This document shows positions 6,705 through 16,214 of a stretch of DNA of 64,000 bases, in pieces. Every line of letters begins with the position of its first letter. Position 1 is the stretch's first letter. The stretch is from assembly GCF_018688455.1 (NCBI RefSeq), contig NZ_CP061319.1, positions 1,302,001 to 1,366,000 of the forward strand, given 5' to 3'. The position numbers and the translations under genes are program-made. The stretch is from Polynucleobacter sp. AM-7D1. GTDB taxonomy: Bacteria > Pseudomonadota > Gammaproteobacteria > Burkholderiales > Burkholderiaceae. Under the pieces are notes generated by a model that saw only the letters and a program-made list of their open reading frames with translations, made no database searches and had not been told where the DNA came from.

Positions 6705-7877
6705 ATGGTGGCATCAAAGAAAGCGAGAATACCCTCTCGCTTAATCGCAAGTCTTCTCACGGCTGCCCTAGCTCTTCCAGCTGCGGCCCCAGTGGCATTT
6801 GCTCAAAATAGCAGCCAACAACAAGCAGCAAAGCTTACGCAAGCACAACTAGAGGCCCTAGTAGCGCCGATTGCACTCTACCCAGATGCACTAGTTTCAC
6901 AAGTACTAATGGCATCCACCTATCCTTTGGAGATTGCAGAAGCCTCCAATTGGGTTAAATCTAATGCCAACCTGAAAGGTGATGCGCTCAATAAAGCATT
7001 GCAACAACAAAATTGGGACGCCAGTGTCAAATCATTAGTGTCTTTTCCACCGGTGCTCGAGATGATGGGCTCCCAGTTAAGCTGGACCCAGCAACTTGGC
7101 AACGCAGTATTGGCTCAGCAATCTGATGCCATGAATGCTATTCAAGCATTGCGTGCCAAGGCGAAAAAAGCCGGCACATTAGAGTCAAACTCTCAGCAGA
7201 CAGTGAGCACTCAAGGCAGTGGCAGCACTCAGACCATCATCATTGAGCCCGCGAACCCACAAGTCGTCTATGTTCCCACTTACAACCCAGCTGTGGTTTA
7301 TGGCGCATGGGCATACCCAGCCTACCCTCCATACGCATACTATCCACCTGGATATGTAGCTGGCACAGCGCTACTGTCCTTTGGTGTTGGCATGGCAGTT
7401 GGAGCGGCACTTTGGGGCGGCTGTCACTGGGGAGGTGGTTACGGCGGTGGGTCATTAACCGTAAATAACAATAACTTCAACAATTTCAATAAGAACACCA
7501 ATAACAACTGGAATGGCAATCGTAATAGCGGATCTAGCGACTGGAAACCAGATCAACAGCGCCGCAATGCAAACCTAGGTGGTGCGGGCAGTGGGAATCG
7601 TAATGCTGAACGAGATCAATTGCGTCAGAACCTCCAACGCGGAGATATGAGCGGCAATCGTTCGGGCGGAGACCGAATGGGTGACCGAAGCGGCGCTGAC
7701 CGCAGTGGTAATTTTGGCGGTGGCGATAAAACTGCCAGCCGGCCCTCTAGTGGAGATCGATTTGGCGGTGGTGGTGGCTTTGGCGATACACGCGGTGCTC
7801 GCTTTGATGGTGGCGGCGATCACTTTGGCGGTGGTCATGGCGGCTTTGGCGGTGGTGGTTTCCGCGGCCGCCGCTAA
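6705..7877 (+). CDS. Exported DUF3300 protein with Gly/Arg/Asp-rich low-complexity tail
   Basis: A 390-residue protein. A signal peptide (about residues 1-33, ending AFA-QN) precedes the DUF3300 domain (about 45-205), recognisable from LVAPIALYPDALVSQVLMASTYPLEI and NPQVVYVPTYNPAVVYG. A short hydrophobic Tyr/Pro/Gly stretch follows, then a long Asn-rich and Gly/Arg/Asp-rich tail with repeated GDR, GADR and FGGGG units to the end. I chose the ATG at 6705 because AAGGAG stands five bases before it. Its function is unknown; the family is found in cell-envelope contexts and the tail looks unstructured. The repetitive tail opens several false frames on the other strand. Confidence 0.8.
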   Translation: MVASKKARIPSRLIASLLTAALALPAAAPVAFAQNSSQQQAAKLTQAQLEALVAPIALYPDALVSQVLMASTYPLEIAEASNWVKSNANLKGDALNKALQQQNWDASVKSLVSFPPVLEMMGSQLSWTQQLGNAVLAQQSDAMNAIQALRAKAKKAGTLESNSQQTVSTQGSGSTQTIIIEPANPQVVYVPTYNPAVVYGAWAYPAYPPYAYYPPGYVAGTALLSFGVGMAVGAALWGGCHWGGGYGGGSLTVNNNNFNNFNKNTNNNWNGNRNSGSSDWKPDQQRRNANLGGAGSGNRNAERDQLRQNLQRGDMSGNRSGGDRMGDRSGADRSGNFGGGDKTASRPSSGDRFGGGGGFGDTRGARFDGGGDHFGGGHGGFGGGGFRGRR

Positions 7878-7930
7878 TTACCCATACCCATCTAAATTGA
7901 TATATACAAAATTTGATTAAAGGAATAAAC

Positions 7931-8275
7931 ATGAAGAAGTTTTTTATTGCTGCTAGCCTAGTTCTTGGAATGGCGACTACCCTGCAAACAGCTAATGCAA
8001 CTACCACCGAAGAATTATTGAAACACTGCCAAGGCGAAGGCAGTAGCAACATCACTTGCCAAATTTACGGCCAAGCTGTTTATGACACTTACCTTGCAAC
8101 CCGCAACTCAAAAACTGCTCCAACTAAGATTTGCGTCAAGCAACCTGCACCATCGCGCATCCAAGTAGTTGATGAATACATTGCTTGGGCTAATGCAAAT
8201 CCGGCCAATGGACCAAAGTCTGCAGCAGAAACAATGTTGAAATTTTTAGAGGGCGTATTTCCTTGCGGAAAGTAA
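7931..8275 (+). CDS. Secreted Rap1a/Tai-like small protein
   Basis: A 114-residue protein with a signal peptide (about 1-22, ending ANA-TT). Four cysteines (HCQG, TCQIYGQAV, KICVK, PCGK), an aromatic Ile-Tyr-Gly turn and a C-terminal FPCGK fit the Rap1a/Tai family, whose founders are type VI secretion immunity proteins in Serratia. No effector or T6SS gene is nearby, and stand-alone copies are common in Burkholderiales, so an immunity role is not supported here. The start ATG at 7931 has AGGAA six bases upstream. A strong terminator follows. Confidence 0.7.
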   Translation: MKKFFIAASLVLGMATTLQTANATTTEELLKHCQGEGSSNITCQIYGQAVYDTYLATRNSKTAPTKICVKQPAPSRIQVVDEYIAWANANPANGPKSAAETMLKFLEGVFPCGK

Positions 8276-8313
8276 TACCCTGCATCTCATTGCCAATCAG
8301 ATGATTGGATGAC

Positions 8314-8342
8314 AAAAGCCACCTGATAAGGTGGCTTTTTTA
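8314..8342. terminator. Bidirectional rho-independent terminator
   Basis: AAAAGCCACCT (8314-8324), loop GATA, AGGTGGCTTTT (8329-8339) with a longer T-run on the plus strand and TTTTG on the minus strand. It lies between the convergent Rap1a-like gene and the isc operon and can end both. Confidence 0.9.
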
Positions 8343-8373
8343 TATCTTCTGTTTTTAAAGGGGGGTTAAAAAA

Positions 8374-8712
8374 TCAGTGATTTTCTTTTGCGTGATTGAT
8401 CGAATACTTTGGAATCTCAATCACCAAATCCTGACGCGCAACAATAGCCTGGCAAGATAAACGAGACTGAGGGTTTAGGCCCCACGCACGGTCCAATAAA
8501 TCTTCTTCATTCTCATCTGGTTCATTAAGACTCTGATAACCCTCTTTCACAATCACGTGACAGGTAGTGCAAGCGCAGACCATATCGCAGGCGTGCTCAA
8601 TCGGAATATTATTCTCTAGCAGCGCTTCACAAATAGAAGTGCCGGGAGTTACCTCAACTACAGCACCTTCTGGGCAATATTCACTATGGGGTAGAACAAC
8701 TATCTGAGTCAT
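8374..8712 (-). CDS. fdx: ISC-type [2Fe-2S] ferredoxin
   Basis: A 112-residue adrenodoxin-type ferredoxin. Cluster ligands are in HACDMVCACTTC and the later LSC, matching the Fdx pattern of the E. coli isc operon. It supplies electrons for Fe-S assembly on IscU, probably together with IscS. It is the last gene of iscRSUA-hscBA-fdx, 17 bases after hscA. No iscX follows; the operon ends at the terminator at 8314-8342. Confidence 0.93.
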   Translation of the reverse strand: MTQIVVLPHSEYCPEGAVVEVTPGTSICEALLENNIPIEHACDMVCACTTCHVIVKEGYQSLNEPDENEEDLLDRAWGLNPQSRLSCQAIVARQDLVIEIPKYSINHAKENH

Positions 8713-8729
8713 TTTAATAATTTCTTTTC

Positions 8730-10595
8730 TTAAATTTCTGCAACATTCTTGCCAGCTAAGGCCTTCTGAATACTAGAGTTCATGCGCTTTTGGGCAAAAT
8801 CATCGGTCGCCTTTGCTGCATGATCAACTGCCTTTCTGAGAATATCGCTATCGGTTTCTTCCGTAAGAATCGTTTGCAAAGTGGCCATCTCATGATCTAC
8901 TGCAGCCTGCTCTTGAGGGGTTAATAATCCTCGATCAGAATTCAATGCGGTTTGAACGGCATCTAATAGTCGCTGCGCATTCACCTGTTCTTCACGCAAA
9001 GATCTTGCCAAAAGATCCACCTTGGCAGAAGCAAAACCATCTTGCAGCATACGTGCAATCTCGGCATCGGTTAAACCATAAGAAGGCTTAATATCAATTG
9101 ATGCCTGCACGCCAGAACCCTGCTCTGTTGCACTAACTGAAAGCAAGCCATCGGCATCTACCTGGAAAGTCACTCGAATGCGAGCAGCTCCAGCAGCCAT
9201 TGGCGGAATGCCACGTAACTCAAACTTGCCTAATGAACGGCAATCTTGCGCTAACTCACGCTCACCCTGCACTACCTGAATAGCCAAGGCTGTTTGACCA
9301 TCTTTAAATGTCGTGAAATCTTGAGCACGCGCTACTGGAATTGGCGTATTACGTGGAATAATTTTTTCCACCAAGCCACCCATGGTTTCAATACCAAGAG
9401 ACAGTGGAATCACATCCAACAAAAGCCACTCATCATCTTTACTTTGATTGCCGGCAAGCAAATCCGCTTGCATAGCAGCGCCTAAAGCAACTACTTGATC
9501 TGGATTGAGATTATTTAAAGGCTTGGTACCAAAGAGTTCCCCAACAGCGCGCTGGACATGAGGCATGCGAGTTGCGCCACCCACCATCACCACACCCTTA
9601 ACTTCGTCCGCCTTAAGGCCAGCGTCACGCAAGGCCTTCTTTACTGCAACTAAAGTTTTGTTGATGAGGTTCTGAGTAATCTCAAAGAACTGTGCCTGAC
9701 TGATGCCTACATTCACCACCGTGCCATCAGTAAGCGTTTCATGAACACGAGCCAAAGGGTTGTGACTCAATTGCTCTTTTGCATGCTTGCAAGAAAGCAA
9801 TAGTCTGCGATGATCCTGAATTGAGAGTGGCGGAAGTTTGGCTTGTTCGATCACCCAGCAATAGAGACGATGATCGAAGTCATCCCCACCTAAGGCGGAG
9901 TCACCACCAGTAGAGAGCACTTCAAATACACCTCTACTCATTTTCAAAATTGAGATGTCAAATGTGCCACCACCAAGGTCATAGACCGCGTAGATACCTT
10001 CTGAAGCGTTATCTAGACCATAAGCAATAGCAGCAGCAGTAGGCTCATTGAGCAAACGCAATACTTCTATTCCAGCCAACTTAGCGGCATCTTTAGTGGC
10101 TTGTCGTTGCGCATCATCAAAATAGGCGGGAACAGTAATGACCGCACCAACGATGTCATCATTCACTGAGTCTTCAGCCAATTGACGTAAACGCGCCAGA
10201 ATTTCCGCAGACACTTCAATAGGACTTTTATCGCCAGCCACTGTACGTAACTTCAACATGCCCGGCTCGTCTACAAAGTCATAAGGAGTACTTTCAATGT
10301 TTTCGACATCGACGATACCGCGACCCATAAAACGTTTGACAGAAACAATCGTGTTCTTTGGATCAGAAACAATGCTTTCAATTGCCTCAAAGCCAGCTTG
10401 GGTTCTACCATTAGGCAAGTAACGTACTACTGAGGGGAGTAATTCTCGCCCTTCTGAATCAGGAAGCACCTTAGGTAAAGCATCTCGAACAATTGCCACC
10501 AAAGAGTTGGTGGTACCTAGATCAATACCCACCGCAATCCGACGTTGATGCGGAGCAAGCGATTTACCAGGTTCGGAGATTTGTAATAAGGCCAT
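8730..10595 (-). CDS. hscA: Fe-S cluster assembly Hsp70 chaperone HscA
   Basis: A 621-residue Hsp70. The N-terminal ATPase begins [14 protein letters not shown] and contains the [13 protein letters not shown] phosphate-binding segment; the substrate-binding beta domain starts near residue 395 and a helical lid follows. The length and N-terminal extension fit HscA rather than DnaK. It binds the LPPVK motif of IscU, present in this operon, and drives cluster transfer in an ATP cycle stimulated by HscB. hscB is 18 bases upstream. Confidence 0.95.
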   Translation of the reverse strand: MALLQISEPGKSLAPHQRRIAVGIDLGTTNSLVAIVRDALPKVLPDSEGRELLPSVVRYLPNGRTQAGFEAIESIVSDPKNTIVSVKRFMGRGIVDVENIESTPYDFVDEPGMLKLRTVAGDKSPIEVSAEILARLRQLAEDSVNDDIVGAVITVPAYFDDAQRQATKDAAKLAGIEVLRLLNEPTAAAIAYGLDNASEGIYAVYDLGGGTFDISILKMSRGVFEVLSTGGDSALGGDDFDHRLYCWVIEQAKLPPLSIQDHRRLLLSCKHAKEQLSHNPLARVHETLTDGTVVNVGISQAQFFEITQNLINKTLVAVKKALRDAGLKADEVKGVVMVGGATRMPHVQRAVGELFGTKPLNNLNPDQVVALGAAMQADLLAGNQSKDDEWLLLDVIPLSLGIETMGGLVEKIIPRNTPIPVARAQDFTTFKDGQTALAIQVVQGERELAQDCRSLGKFELRGIPPMAAGAARIRVTFQVDADGLLSVSATEQGSGVQASIDIKPSYGLTDAEIARMLQDGFASAKVDLLARSLREEQVNAQRLLDAVQTALNSDRGLLTPQEQAAVDHEMATLQTILTEETDSDILRKAVDHAAKATDDFAQKRMNSSIQKALAGKNVAEI

Positions 10596-10613
10596 GGGGA
10601 CTAGAGTGTAAAG

Positions 10614-11153
10614 CTATACCAAGGCTGAGATAGCATCATCTAGCTCAAGCGCAAACTTATCAATAAATAGCAGACCTCTGAGTAACTCGGCAGCACGCTC
10701 ATAGTTCTTAGCTCCATCAATCGCTTGTGTGATTTCAGCCAAGGTATCACGCTTGGATTCTTCAACTTCTTCAGCTAAAGCTTCTAATGCGCTGATGTCC
10801 TCATCATGATCTTCAAGATATTCACGCCATTCCATTTGCTTCATTAAGAAAGCGGCTGGCATAGCAGTATTCGTTTCTAAGCGAGCATCCACATTATGAA
10901 GCTGGCAAAGATAAAGGCCGCGCTGAACAGGGTTCTTGAGAGTCTGAAAGGCTGTGTTGGCTAAGGTAGCCATTTGCATAGCCAAACGCTGCTCGGTATC
11001 GCTACCACGTGCATGGCGATCCGGATGCACTTCTTTTTGAATTGCTAGATAAGCCTGATCTAATGCAGACAAATCCAATTTGAATTGCTGATCTAAACCA
11101 AAGAAACGAAAGTAATCGTCAGACGCGGAAGGATTCACCACAACCACACTCAT
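10614..11153 (-). CDS. hscB: Fe-S cluster assembly J-protein co-chaperone HscB
   Basis: A 179-residue protein with an N-terminal J-domain containing HPD (in VHPDRH, about residues 43-46) and a C-terminal three-helix bundle that binds IscU. It delivers IscU to HscA and stimulates its ATPase. Its start ATG lies inside the end of iscA, overlapping by 35 bases in another frame, which is longer than the other overlaps of this operon; no better in-frame start is seen. Confidence 0.93.
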   Translation of the reverse strand: MSVVVVNPSASDDYFRFFGLDQQFKLDLSALDQAYLAIQKEVHPDRHARGSDTEQRLAMQMATLANTAFQTLKNPVQRGLYLCQLHNVDARLETNTAMPAAFLMKQMEWREYLEDHDEDISALEALAEEVEESKRDTLAEITQAIDGAKNYERAAELLRGLLFIDKFALELDDAISALV

Positions 11154-11442
11154 CTTTTACATTCGGATTCTGAAACTTAAAGCCTTCGTTCAAACCTTCG
11201 CGCACAAAATCTAATTCAGTGCCATCTAAGTAGGCCAAACTCTTAGGATCAATAAAAATGGTGATGCCATTGGATTCAAACTTCGTATCCTCTGGAGCTG
11301 CCTCATCCACATACTCCAGTTGATAAGCCAAGCCAGAGCAACCTGTCGTGCGAACACCTAAGCGCAAGCCACAACCTTTTCCACGCTTATCCAAATTGCG
11401 CTGTACGTGCTTTGCTGCTTTATCGGTCAAGGTAATTGCCAT
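11119..11442 (-). CDS. iscA: A-type Fe-S carrier IscA
   Basis: A 107-residue protein with the three conserved cysteines of A-type scaffolds, Cys35 (TTGCSGL), Cys99 and Cys101 (CGCGESF). It carries iron or clusters from IscU to client enzymes. It sits between iscU (19 bases upstream) and hscB (overlapping), the standard isc position. Confidence 0.95.
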   Translation of the reverse strand: MAITLTDKAAKHVQRNLDKRGKGCGLRLGVRTTGCSGLAYQLEYVDEAAPEDTKFESNGITIFIDPKSLAYLDGTELDFVREGLNEGFKFQNPNVKDECGCGESFRV

Positions 11443-11461
11443 GATGAATGCCTCTTTATCT

Positions 11462-11848
11462 TTACTTGGCTGGATGCTTTTCTTTGTAATTAGCCACTGC
11501 TGCCTTGATGGCGTCCTCAGCCAAAATAGAGCAGTGAATTTTTACAGGCGGCAAAGCTAACTCTTCCGCAATTAAGGAGTTCTTAATCTCCAAAGCTTGA
11601 TCCAAAGTTTTGCCTTTAACCCACTCAGTTACCAATGAAGAAGATGCAATGGCAGAGCCGCAGCCATAAGTCTTGAACTTGGCATCTTCAATGACACCCT
11701 GATCATTTACGCGGATTTGTAATTTCATGACGTCGCCACAAGCTGGCGCACCGACCATGCCAGTACCCACTTGGTCGTCACCCTTCTCAAAAGAACCGAC
11801 GTTGCGGGGATTTTCATAATGATCAATTACTTTGTCGCTATATGCCAT
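11462..11848 (-). CDS. iscU: Fe-S cluster scaffold IscU
   Basis: A 128-residue scaffold with Cys37 (PACGD), Cys63 ([11 protein letters not shown]) and Cys106 ([11 protein letters not shown]), which hold the nascent cluster, plus Asp39. LPPVK at residues 99-103 is the HscA recognition motif. It receives sulfur from IscS and electrons from Fdx. An AGGAAA-type ribosome site precedes the start. Confidence 0.97.
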   Translation of the reverse strand: MAYSDKVIDHYENPRNVGSFEKGDDQVGTGMVGAPACGDVMKLQIRVNDQGVIEDAKFKTYGCGSAIASSSLVTEWVKGKTLDQALEIKNSLIAEELALPPVKIHCSILAEDAIKAAVANYKEKHPAK

Positions 11849-11905
11849 GGTATTTCCTCGTTATTTCTTTTATCTATTGTTTAGCTTAACTATCTTCAAT
11901 ACGGT

Positions 11906-13165
11906 TTAGTGCGCCGCCCACTGGATGGTACTGAGATCAATACCATCTTTAAACATTTCCCAAAGCGGGGAGAGCTCACGTAACTTCGCAATCTTCTCTT
12001 TCACTAATTTGATTGTGAAATCTACTTCTTGCTCAGTAGTAAAACGTCCCAGGGTAAAACGAATTGAGCTGTGAGCCAATTCATCATTACGACCAAGCGC
12101 ACGCAGCACATAAGAAGGCTCTAAAGATGCTGAAGTACATGCAGATCCAGATGAGATAGCCAAATCTTTCAATGCCATCAGCATCGATTCACCTTCAACA
12201 TAGTTAAAACTAATATTGAGGTTATGTGGAACACGATCATCCATGTCGCCATTGACATAGACTTCTTCAATATCTTTTAGACCAGTCAGCAAGCGATCGC
12301 GCAATGCACGAATGCGCGCGTTCTCTTCAGCCATTTCGATGCGAGCGATACGGAAGGCTTCCCCCATACCTACGATCTGGTGAACTGCCAAAGTACCTGA
12401 ACGCATACCGCGCTCATGTCCACCACCATGGATCTGCGCTTCAATGCGGATACGGGGTTTGCGACGAACAAACAAAGCGCCAATTCCTTTTGGACCATAA
12501 GTTTTATGAGCAGAAAAGCTCATTAAATCTACTTTAGTTTTCTCTAGATCGATTTCTACTTTGCCAGTAGCTTGCGCTGCATCCACATGGAATATCACAC
12601 CACGGGAACGGCACAATTCACCAATGCGCGGAATGTCTTGCACCACACCAATCTCGTTATTGACATACATCACTGAAGCCAGGATGGTGCCCGGTTTCAT
12701 AGCCGCTTCAAGCTGAGAAAAATCAATCAGACCATCTGGCAAAACGTCTAGATAAGTTACTTCAAAACCTTCGCGCTCGAGCTCACGGCAAGTATCCAAG
12801 GTAGCCTTGTGCTCAGTCTTCACAGTAATGATGTGATTGCCGCGCTCTTTGTAAAAGTGGGCGGCACCTTTGAGTGCCAGGTTAATACTTTCAGTAGCGC
12901 CACTAGTAAACACAATCTCTCTTGGATCTGCATGAACTAGCTGAGCAACTTCTGAACGCGCCCACTCAACGGCTTCTTCTGCAGCCCAACCATAGGCATG
13001 ACTGCGAGATGCTGCATTACCAAACTGCTCACGCAAGTACGGCAACATCTTGTCCACTACACGCGGGTCAATCGGCGTAGTAGCTGAGTAGTCCATGTAT
13101 ACCGGGAAGTGTTTAGGACTAAACATGGGTATCGGCTGCTGAGGAATCTCTTGTGGTGCGTTCAT
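11906..13165 (-). CDS. iscS: Cysteine desulfurase IscS
   Basis: A 419-residue class V PLP enzyme that removes sulfur from cysteine and holds it as a persulfide for IscU and tRNA thiolation. The PLP lysine is in [12 protein letters not shown] and the active-site Cys in [15 protein letters not shown]. It is about 15 residues longer than E. coli IscS at the N-terminus because it starts at ATG 13165; Met14 is an alternative start but has no ribosome site. Confidence 0.96.
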   Translation of the reverse strand: MNAPQEIPQQPIPMFSPKHFPVYMDYSATTPIDPRVVDKMLPYLREQFGNAASRSHAYGWAAEEAVEWARSEVAQLVHADPREIVFTSGATESINLALKGAAHFYKERGNHIITVKTEHKATLDTCRELEREGFEVTYLDVLPDGLIDFSQLEAAMKPGTILASVMYVNNEIGVVQDIPRIGELCRSRGVIFHVDAAQATGKVEIDLEKTKVDLMSFSAHKTYGPKGIGALFVRRKPRIRIEAQIHGGGHERGMRSGTLAVHQIVGMGEAFRIARIEMAEENARIRALRDRLLTGLKDIEEVYVNGDMDDRVPHNLNISFNYVEGESMLMALKDLAISSGSACTSASLEPSYVLRALGRNDELAHSSIRFTLGRFTTEQEVDFTIKLVKEKIAKLRELSPLWEMFKDGIDLSTIQWAAH

Positions 13166-13204
13166 TTTTTTACTTATCGATTAATAGACTAAGAAGTTAA
13201 TCTC

Positions 13205-13774
13205 TTAACTTTGCTGAGCCAGGTTAAAAACAGAATTTACGAGAGGTCGCTTCGGAGCGGCTTCTTTTACTGCTGCAACTGCTGGTGCTGGCTTTTCAGC
13301 CTTGGCACTTTCAGTCTTGATTTTCTTGGGGCGCAAATCGTGCAATACGATTCCACGTCCGGATTGCTGCTGCACTAAATCACGTAAAGAGACGGAGCTG
13401 AGGTACTCCACCATCTTGGCATTGAGGTTTGACCATAGATCATGAGTCATACAACGGCCATGGCTTTCTTCATCGCTATGGCAATTCCCTTTGCCGCCAC
13501 ATTGGGTTGCATCTAAGGGCTCATCCACGGCAACAATGATGTCTGCCACGCTAATTTCTTCAGACTTGCGGGCCAGGGTGTAACCACCGCCAGGACCACG
13601 AGTGCTATCAACAATATTGAAACGGCGTAATTTGCCGAACAATTGCTCTAGGTAAGACAGGGAAATCTTCTGTCTCTGGCTAATTCCAGCCAAAGTTACA
13701 GGCCCGTGCGTCTCGCGCAGGGCTAAATCAATCATTGCGGTTACTGCAAAACGGCCTTTGGTTGTAAGTCTCAT
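13205..13774 (-). CDS. iscR: Fe-S responsive Rrf2-family regulator IscR
   Basis: A 189-residue Rrf2 protein with an N-terminal winged helix (residues 1-70). Cluster ligands Cys92, Cys98, Cys108 and His111 are present, but the second and third Cys are nine residues apart rather than the five of E. coli IscR (Cys98-Cys104), a four-residue insertion. An Ala/Lys/Pro-rich tail ends in NSVFNLAQQS. As [2Fe-2S] protein it should repress its own operon at the site found upstream. Confidence 0.95.
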   Translation of the reverse strand: MRLTTKGRFAVTAMIDLALRETHGPVTLAGISQRQKISLSYLEQLFGKLRRFNIVDSTRGPGGGYTLARKSEEISVADIIVAVDEPLDATQCGGKGNCHSDEESHGRCMTHDLWSNLNAKMVEYLSSVSLRDLVQQQSGRGIVLHDLRPKKIKTESAKAEKPAPAVAAVKEAAPKRPLVNSVFNLAQQS

Positions 13775-13823
13775 ATGTCACCTTGGTAATGGATTGTTAT
13801 GGACAGCTAACAGTCGGGCGGGT

Positions 13824-13846
13824 AATACCCGACCATTCCACTCAAC
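13824..13846 (-). promoter_or_regulatory. Probable IscR Type 1 site upstream of iscR
   Basis: On the minus strand the sequence reads GTTGAGTGGAATGGTCGGG followed by TATT. It closely follows the Type 1 pattern (TTGACT...AGTCGGGTATT) bound by cluster-loaded IscR in proteobacteria. It lies about 50-70 bases upstream of the iscR ATG, which has its own AGGTG ribosome site. An inverted repeat GTCGGG...CCCGAC partly overlaps it. The match is by eye. Confidence 0.65.
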
Positions 13847-13877
13847 TTTACCATATACCCCACTAATCTGCTCAGGA

Positions 13878-16031
13878 TTAAACAGCATCCCTAGATCGAG
13901 CCCCAAAGGCCATCTCCTTAACCTTGGTAAGGCGATCACGGGTGGCTGCCGCCTTTTCAAACTCCAGATTTTTAGCTTCAGAGTTCATTTGCTTCTCTAA
14001 ACGCTTGATTTCGCCCGCTAGGTCCTTCTCGCTCATATCCTCATAGCGAGCCCGCTCCTGCTCTACCTGCATCTCAGAGCGCTTCTCTTGGACGTCATAG
14101 ACGCCATCAATAATGTCTTTAATACGCTTTTGGACACCCCGTGGCTCAATCCCATTCGCCTTATTGAAGGCAATTTGCTTGGTTCGGCGACGCTCAGTCT
14201 CCCCCATGGCCCGCTTCATAGAATCGGTGATCCTGTCAGCGTACAGAATAGCCTTGCCTTTAATATTTCGGGCTGCCCTACCAATCGTCTGAATTAAGCT
14301 GCGTTCAGAACGCAAGAAGCCCTCTTTATCCGCATCCAAAATTGCAACGAGTGAGACTTCGGGAATATCCAAGCCCTCGCGCAACAAATTAATACCCACT
14401 AAAACATCGAACACGCCTAAGCGTAAGTCGCGCAGAATTTCTACGCGCTCTACAGTGTCAATATCCGAATGGACGTAACGTACTTTTACACCGTTATCCG
14501 ACAAGTAATCTGTCAGCTGTTCAGCCATTCGTTTTGTTAGAACGGTTACCAAGACGCGCTCATGCACTTTGACACGCTCATGAATCTGATTGAGCAAATC
14601 ATCTACTTGGGTGCTTGCTGGCAACACTTCAATTTCTGGATCAACTAGTCCTGTTGGTCTAGCCACTTGCTCCACCACTTGTCCGGTGTGCGTATTTTCA
14701 TAATCAGCGGGTGTTGCAGAAACAAATACCGTTTGACGCATCTTCGTTTCAAACTCCGTGAACTTCAGTGGTCGGTTATCCATTGCCGAAGGTAAACGGA
14801 AACCAAACTCCACCAAAGTGTGTTTGCGAGACTTGTCGCCGTTATACATCGCATTCAGCTGTCCGATGAGAACATGGCTCTCATCCAAGAACATCAAGGC
14901 ATCATTTGGAAGGTAGTCAACCAAGGTGGGCGGCGCCTCGCCAGGCATAGCCCCTGAGAGATGGCGGGAGTAGTTCTCAATGCCTTTGCAGAAACCCAAC
15001 TCATTGAGCATCTCTAAATCAAAGCGCGTACGCTGCTCTAAACGTTGTGCCTCAACCAACTTTCCATCTTTAACAAATTCATCTAAGCGAATACGCAACT
15101 CAGCCTTAATTGTTTCAATCGCCTTAAGCACCGTGTCACGCGGAGTAACGTAATGCGAACTTGGATAGACAGTAAAGCGTGGAATTTTCTGACGAATTTT
15201 CCCAGTGAGCGGATCAAAAAATTGCAAACTCTCAATGACATCATCAAAGAGCTCAACACGCACTGCCAATTCATTATGTTCAGCCGGGAAAATATCAATC
15301 GTGTCGCCCCGCACCCGGAACACTCCGCGCTTGAAATCAGTTTCGTTACGGTCGTATTGCATCGCAATTAAGCGCATCAAAATATCGCGCTGACTCATCT
15401 TGTCGCCAGGACGCAAAGTCATCACCATGCTGTGATAGTCACCCGGATTACCAATACCGTAAATTGCAGAGACAGTAGCCACAATGATGACGTCACGTCG
15501 CTCTAACAAACTCTTAGTAGCAGACAGTCGCATTTGCTCGATGTGCTCATTAATTGACGAATCTTTTTCAATAAATAAATCGCGCGTCGGGACATAAGCC
15601 TCTGGCTGGTAGTAGTCGTAATAACTTACGAAGTACTCCACCGCATTTTTTGGGAAAAACTCCCGAAATTCACTGTAAAGCTGGGCAGCCAAGGTCTTAT
15701 TAGGCGCAAAGATAATGGCGGGACGCCCTGTTCTGGCAATCACATTAGCCATGGTGAAGGTTTTGCCTGAACCAGTAACCCCCAAAAGGGTCTGGAAGGT
15801 CAATCCATCCTCAATTCCAGCTACTAAAGCATCGATTGCGGCCGGCTGGTCCCCGGCTGGTGGAAATGGCTGATAGAGCTGAAAAGGCGAATCTGGGAAG
15901 GAAACGAACTTATCTGCATCCAGGTCGTGACCCACCTCGCCCAAAGGATCAGCTACAGGGCTTTTCTTGCTTTCAACAACTTTGGAATTTGAGGAACTTT
16001 TAGGCAACTTAGGGGGCATCTCAGCTATCAT
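13878..16031 (-). CDS. uvrB: Excinuclease ABC subunit B
   Basis: About 717 residues. UvrB is the DNA-damage-verifying helicase of nucleotide excision repair; it is loaded by UvrA and recruits UvrC. Walker [11 protein letters not shown], the beta-hairpin region [17 protein letters not shown] box and motif VI region QTIGRAARN are all visible, as is the C-terminal UVR domain ([22 protein letters not shown]) that contacts UvrC. I chose ATG 16031, with AGGTG just before it; the frame extends to 16070. The N-terminus has a non-conserved Lys/Ser-rich extension of about 40 residues. Confidence 0.96.
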   Translation of the reverse strand: MIAEMPPKLPKSSSNSKVVESKKSPVADPLGEVGHDLDADKFVSFPDSPFQLYQPFPPAGDQPAAIDALVAGIEDGLTFQTLLGVTGSGKTFTMANVIARTGRPAIIFAPNKTLAAQLYSEFREFFPKNAVEYFVSYYDYYQPEAYVPTRDLFIEKDSSINEHIEQMRLSATKSLLERRDVIIVATVSAIYGIGNPGDYHSMVMTLRPGDKMSQRDILMRLIAMQYDRNETDFKRGVFRVRGDTIDIFPAEHNELAVRVELFDDVIESLQFFDPLTGKIRQKIPRFTVYPSSHYVTPRDTVLKAIETIKAELRIRLDEFVKDGKLVEAQRLEQRTRFDLEMLNELGFCKGIENYSRHLSGAMPGEAPPTLVDYLPNDALMFLDESHVLIGQLNAMYNGDKSRKHTLVEFGFRLPSAMDNRPLKFTEFETKMRQTVFVSATPADYENTHTGQVVEQVARPTGLVDPEIEVLPASTQVDDLLNQIHERVKVHERVLVTVLTKRMAEQLTDYLSDNGVKVRYVHSDIDTVERVEILRDLRLGVFDVLVGINLLREGLDIPEVSLVAILDADKEGFLRSERSLIQTIGRAARNIKGKAILYADRITDSMKRAMGETERRRTKQIAFNKANGIEPRGVQKRIKDIIDGVYDVQEKRSEMQVEQERARYEDMSEKDLAGEIKRLEKQMNSEAKNLEFEKAAATRDRLTKVKEMAFGARSRDAV

Positions 16032-16108
16032 TTCACCTGTGACTTTTAGTTCACAGCGAATTTTGTACAAACATTGATTTTGCCGTTTTTATTTGGAAAT
16101 AGTTGAAT

Positions 16109-16124
16109 CTAGCCTCAAAAACAG
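16109..16124 (-). promoter_or_regulatory. Degenerate LexA-box-like sequence upstream of uvrB
   Basis: On the minus strand CTGTTTTTGAGGCTAG has the CTGT-N8-xxAG outline of a LexA box, with two mismatches in the second half. It lies 78 bases before the uvrB start. Since uvrB is SOS-regulated in many bacteria the position is suggestive, but the match is weak compared with the box at lexA. Confidence 0.25.
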
Positions 16125-16214
16125 TCATTTAAAGTAAATTTAACTGAATTTAACGTCAATTAAGCCTCAAATACCTCTTTTAACCTACATTACTACCCCA
16201 TTTTTGACCCTCAA

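Noticed and set aside
7575..7838. Long open frames on the minus strand and in another plus frame over the DUF3300 tail.
   Set aside because: They arise from the repetitive Gly/Arg/Asp codons; their translations are low-complexity and lack ribosome sites.
7681..7865. Possible tandem repeat array in the GGTGGCGG-rich 3' end of the DUF3300 gene.
   Set aside because: The units vary in length and sequence and are explained by a low-complexity protein tail. There is no CRISPR-like repeat-spacer order.
7931..8275. Type VI secretion immunity role for the Rap1a/Tai-like protein.
   Set aside because: No T6SS or effector gene is nearby, and isolated copies of this family are common.
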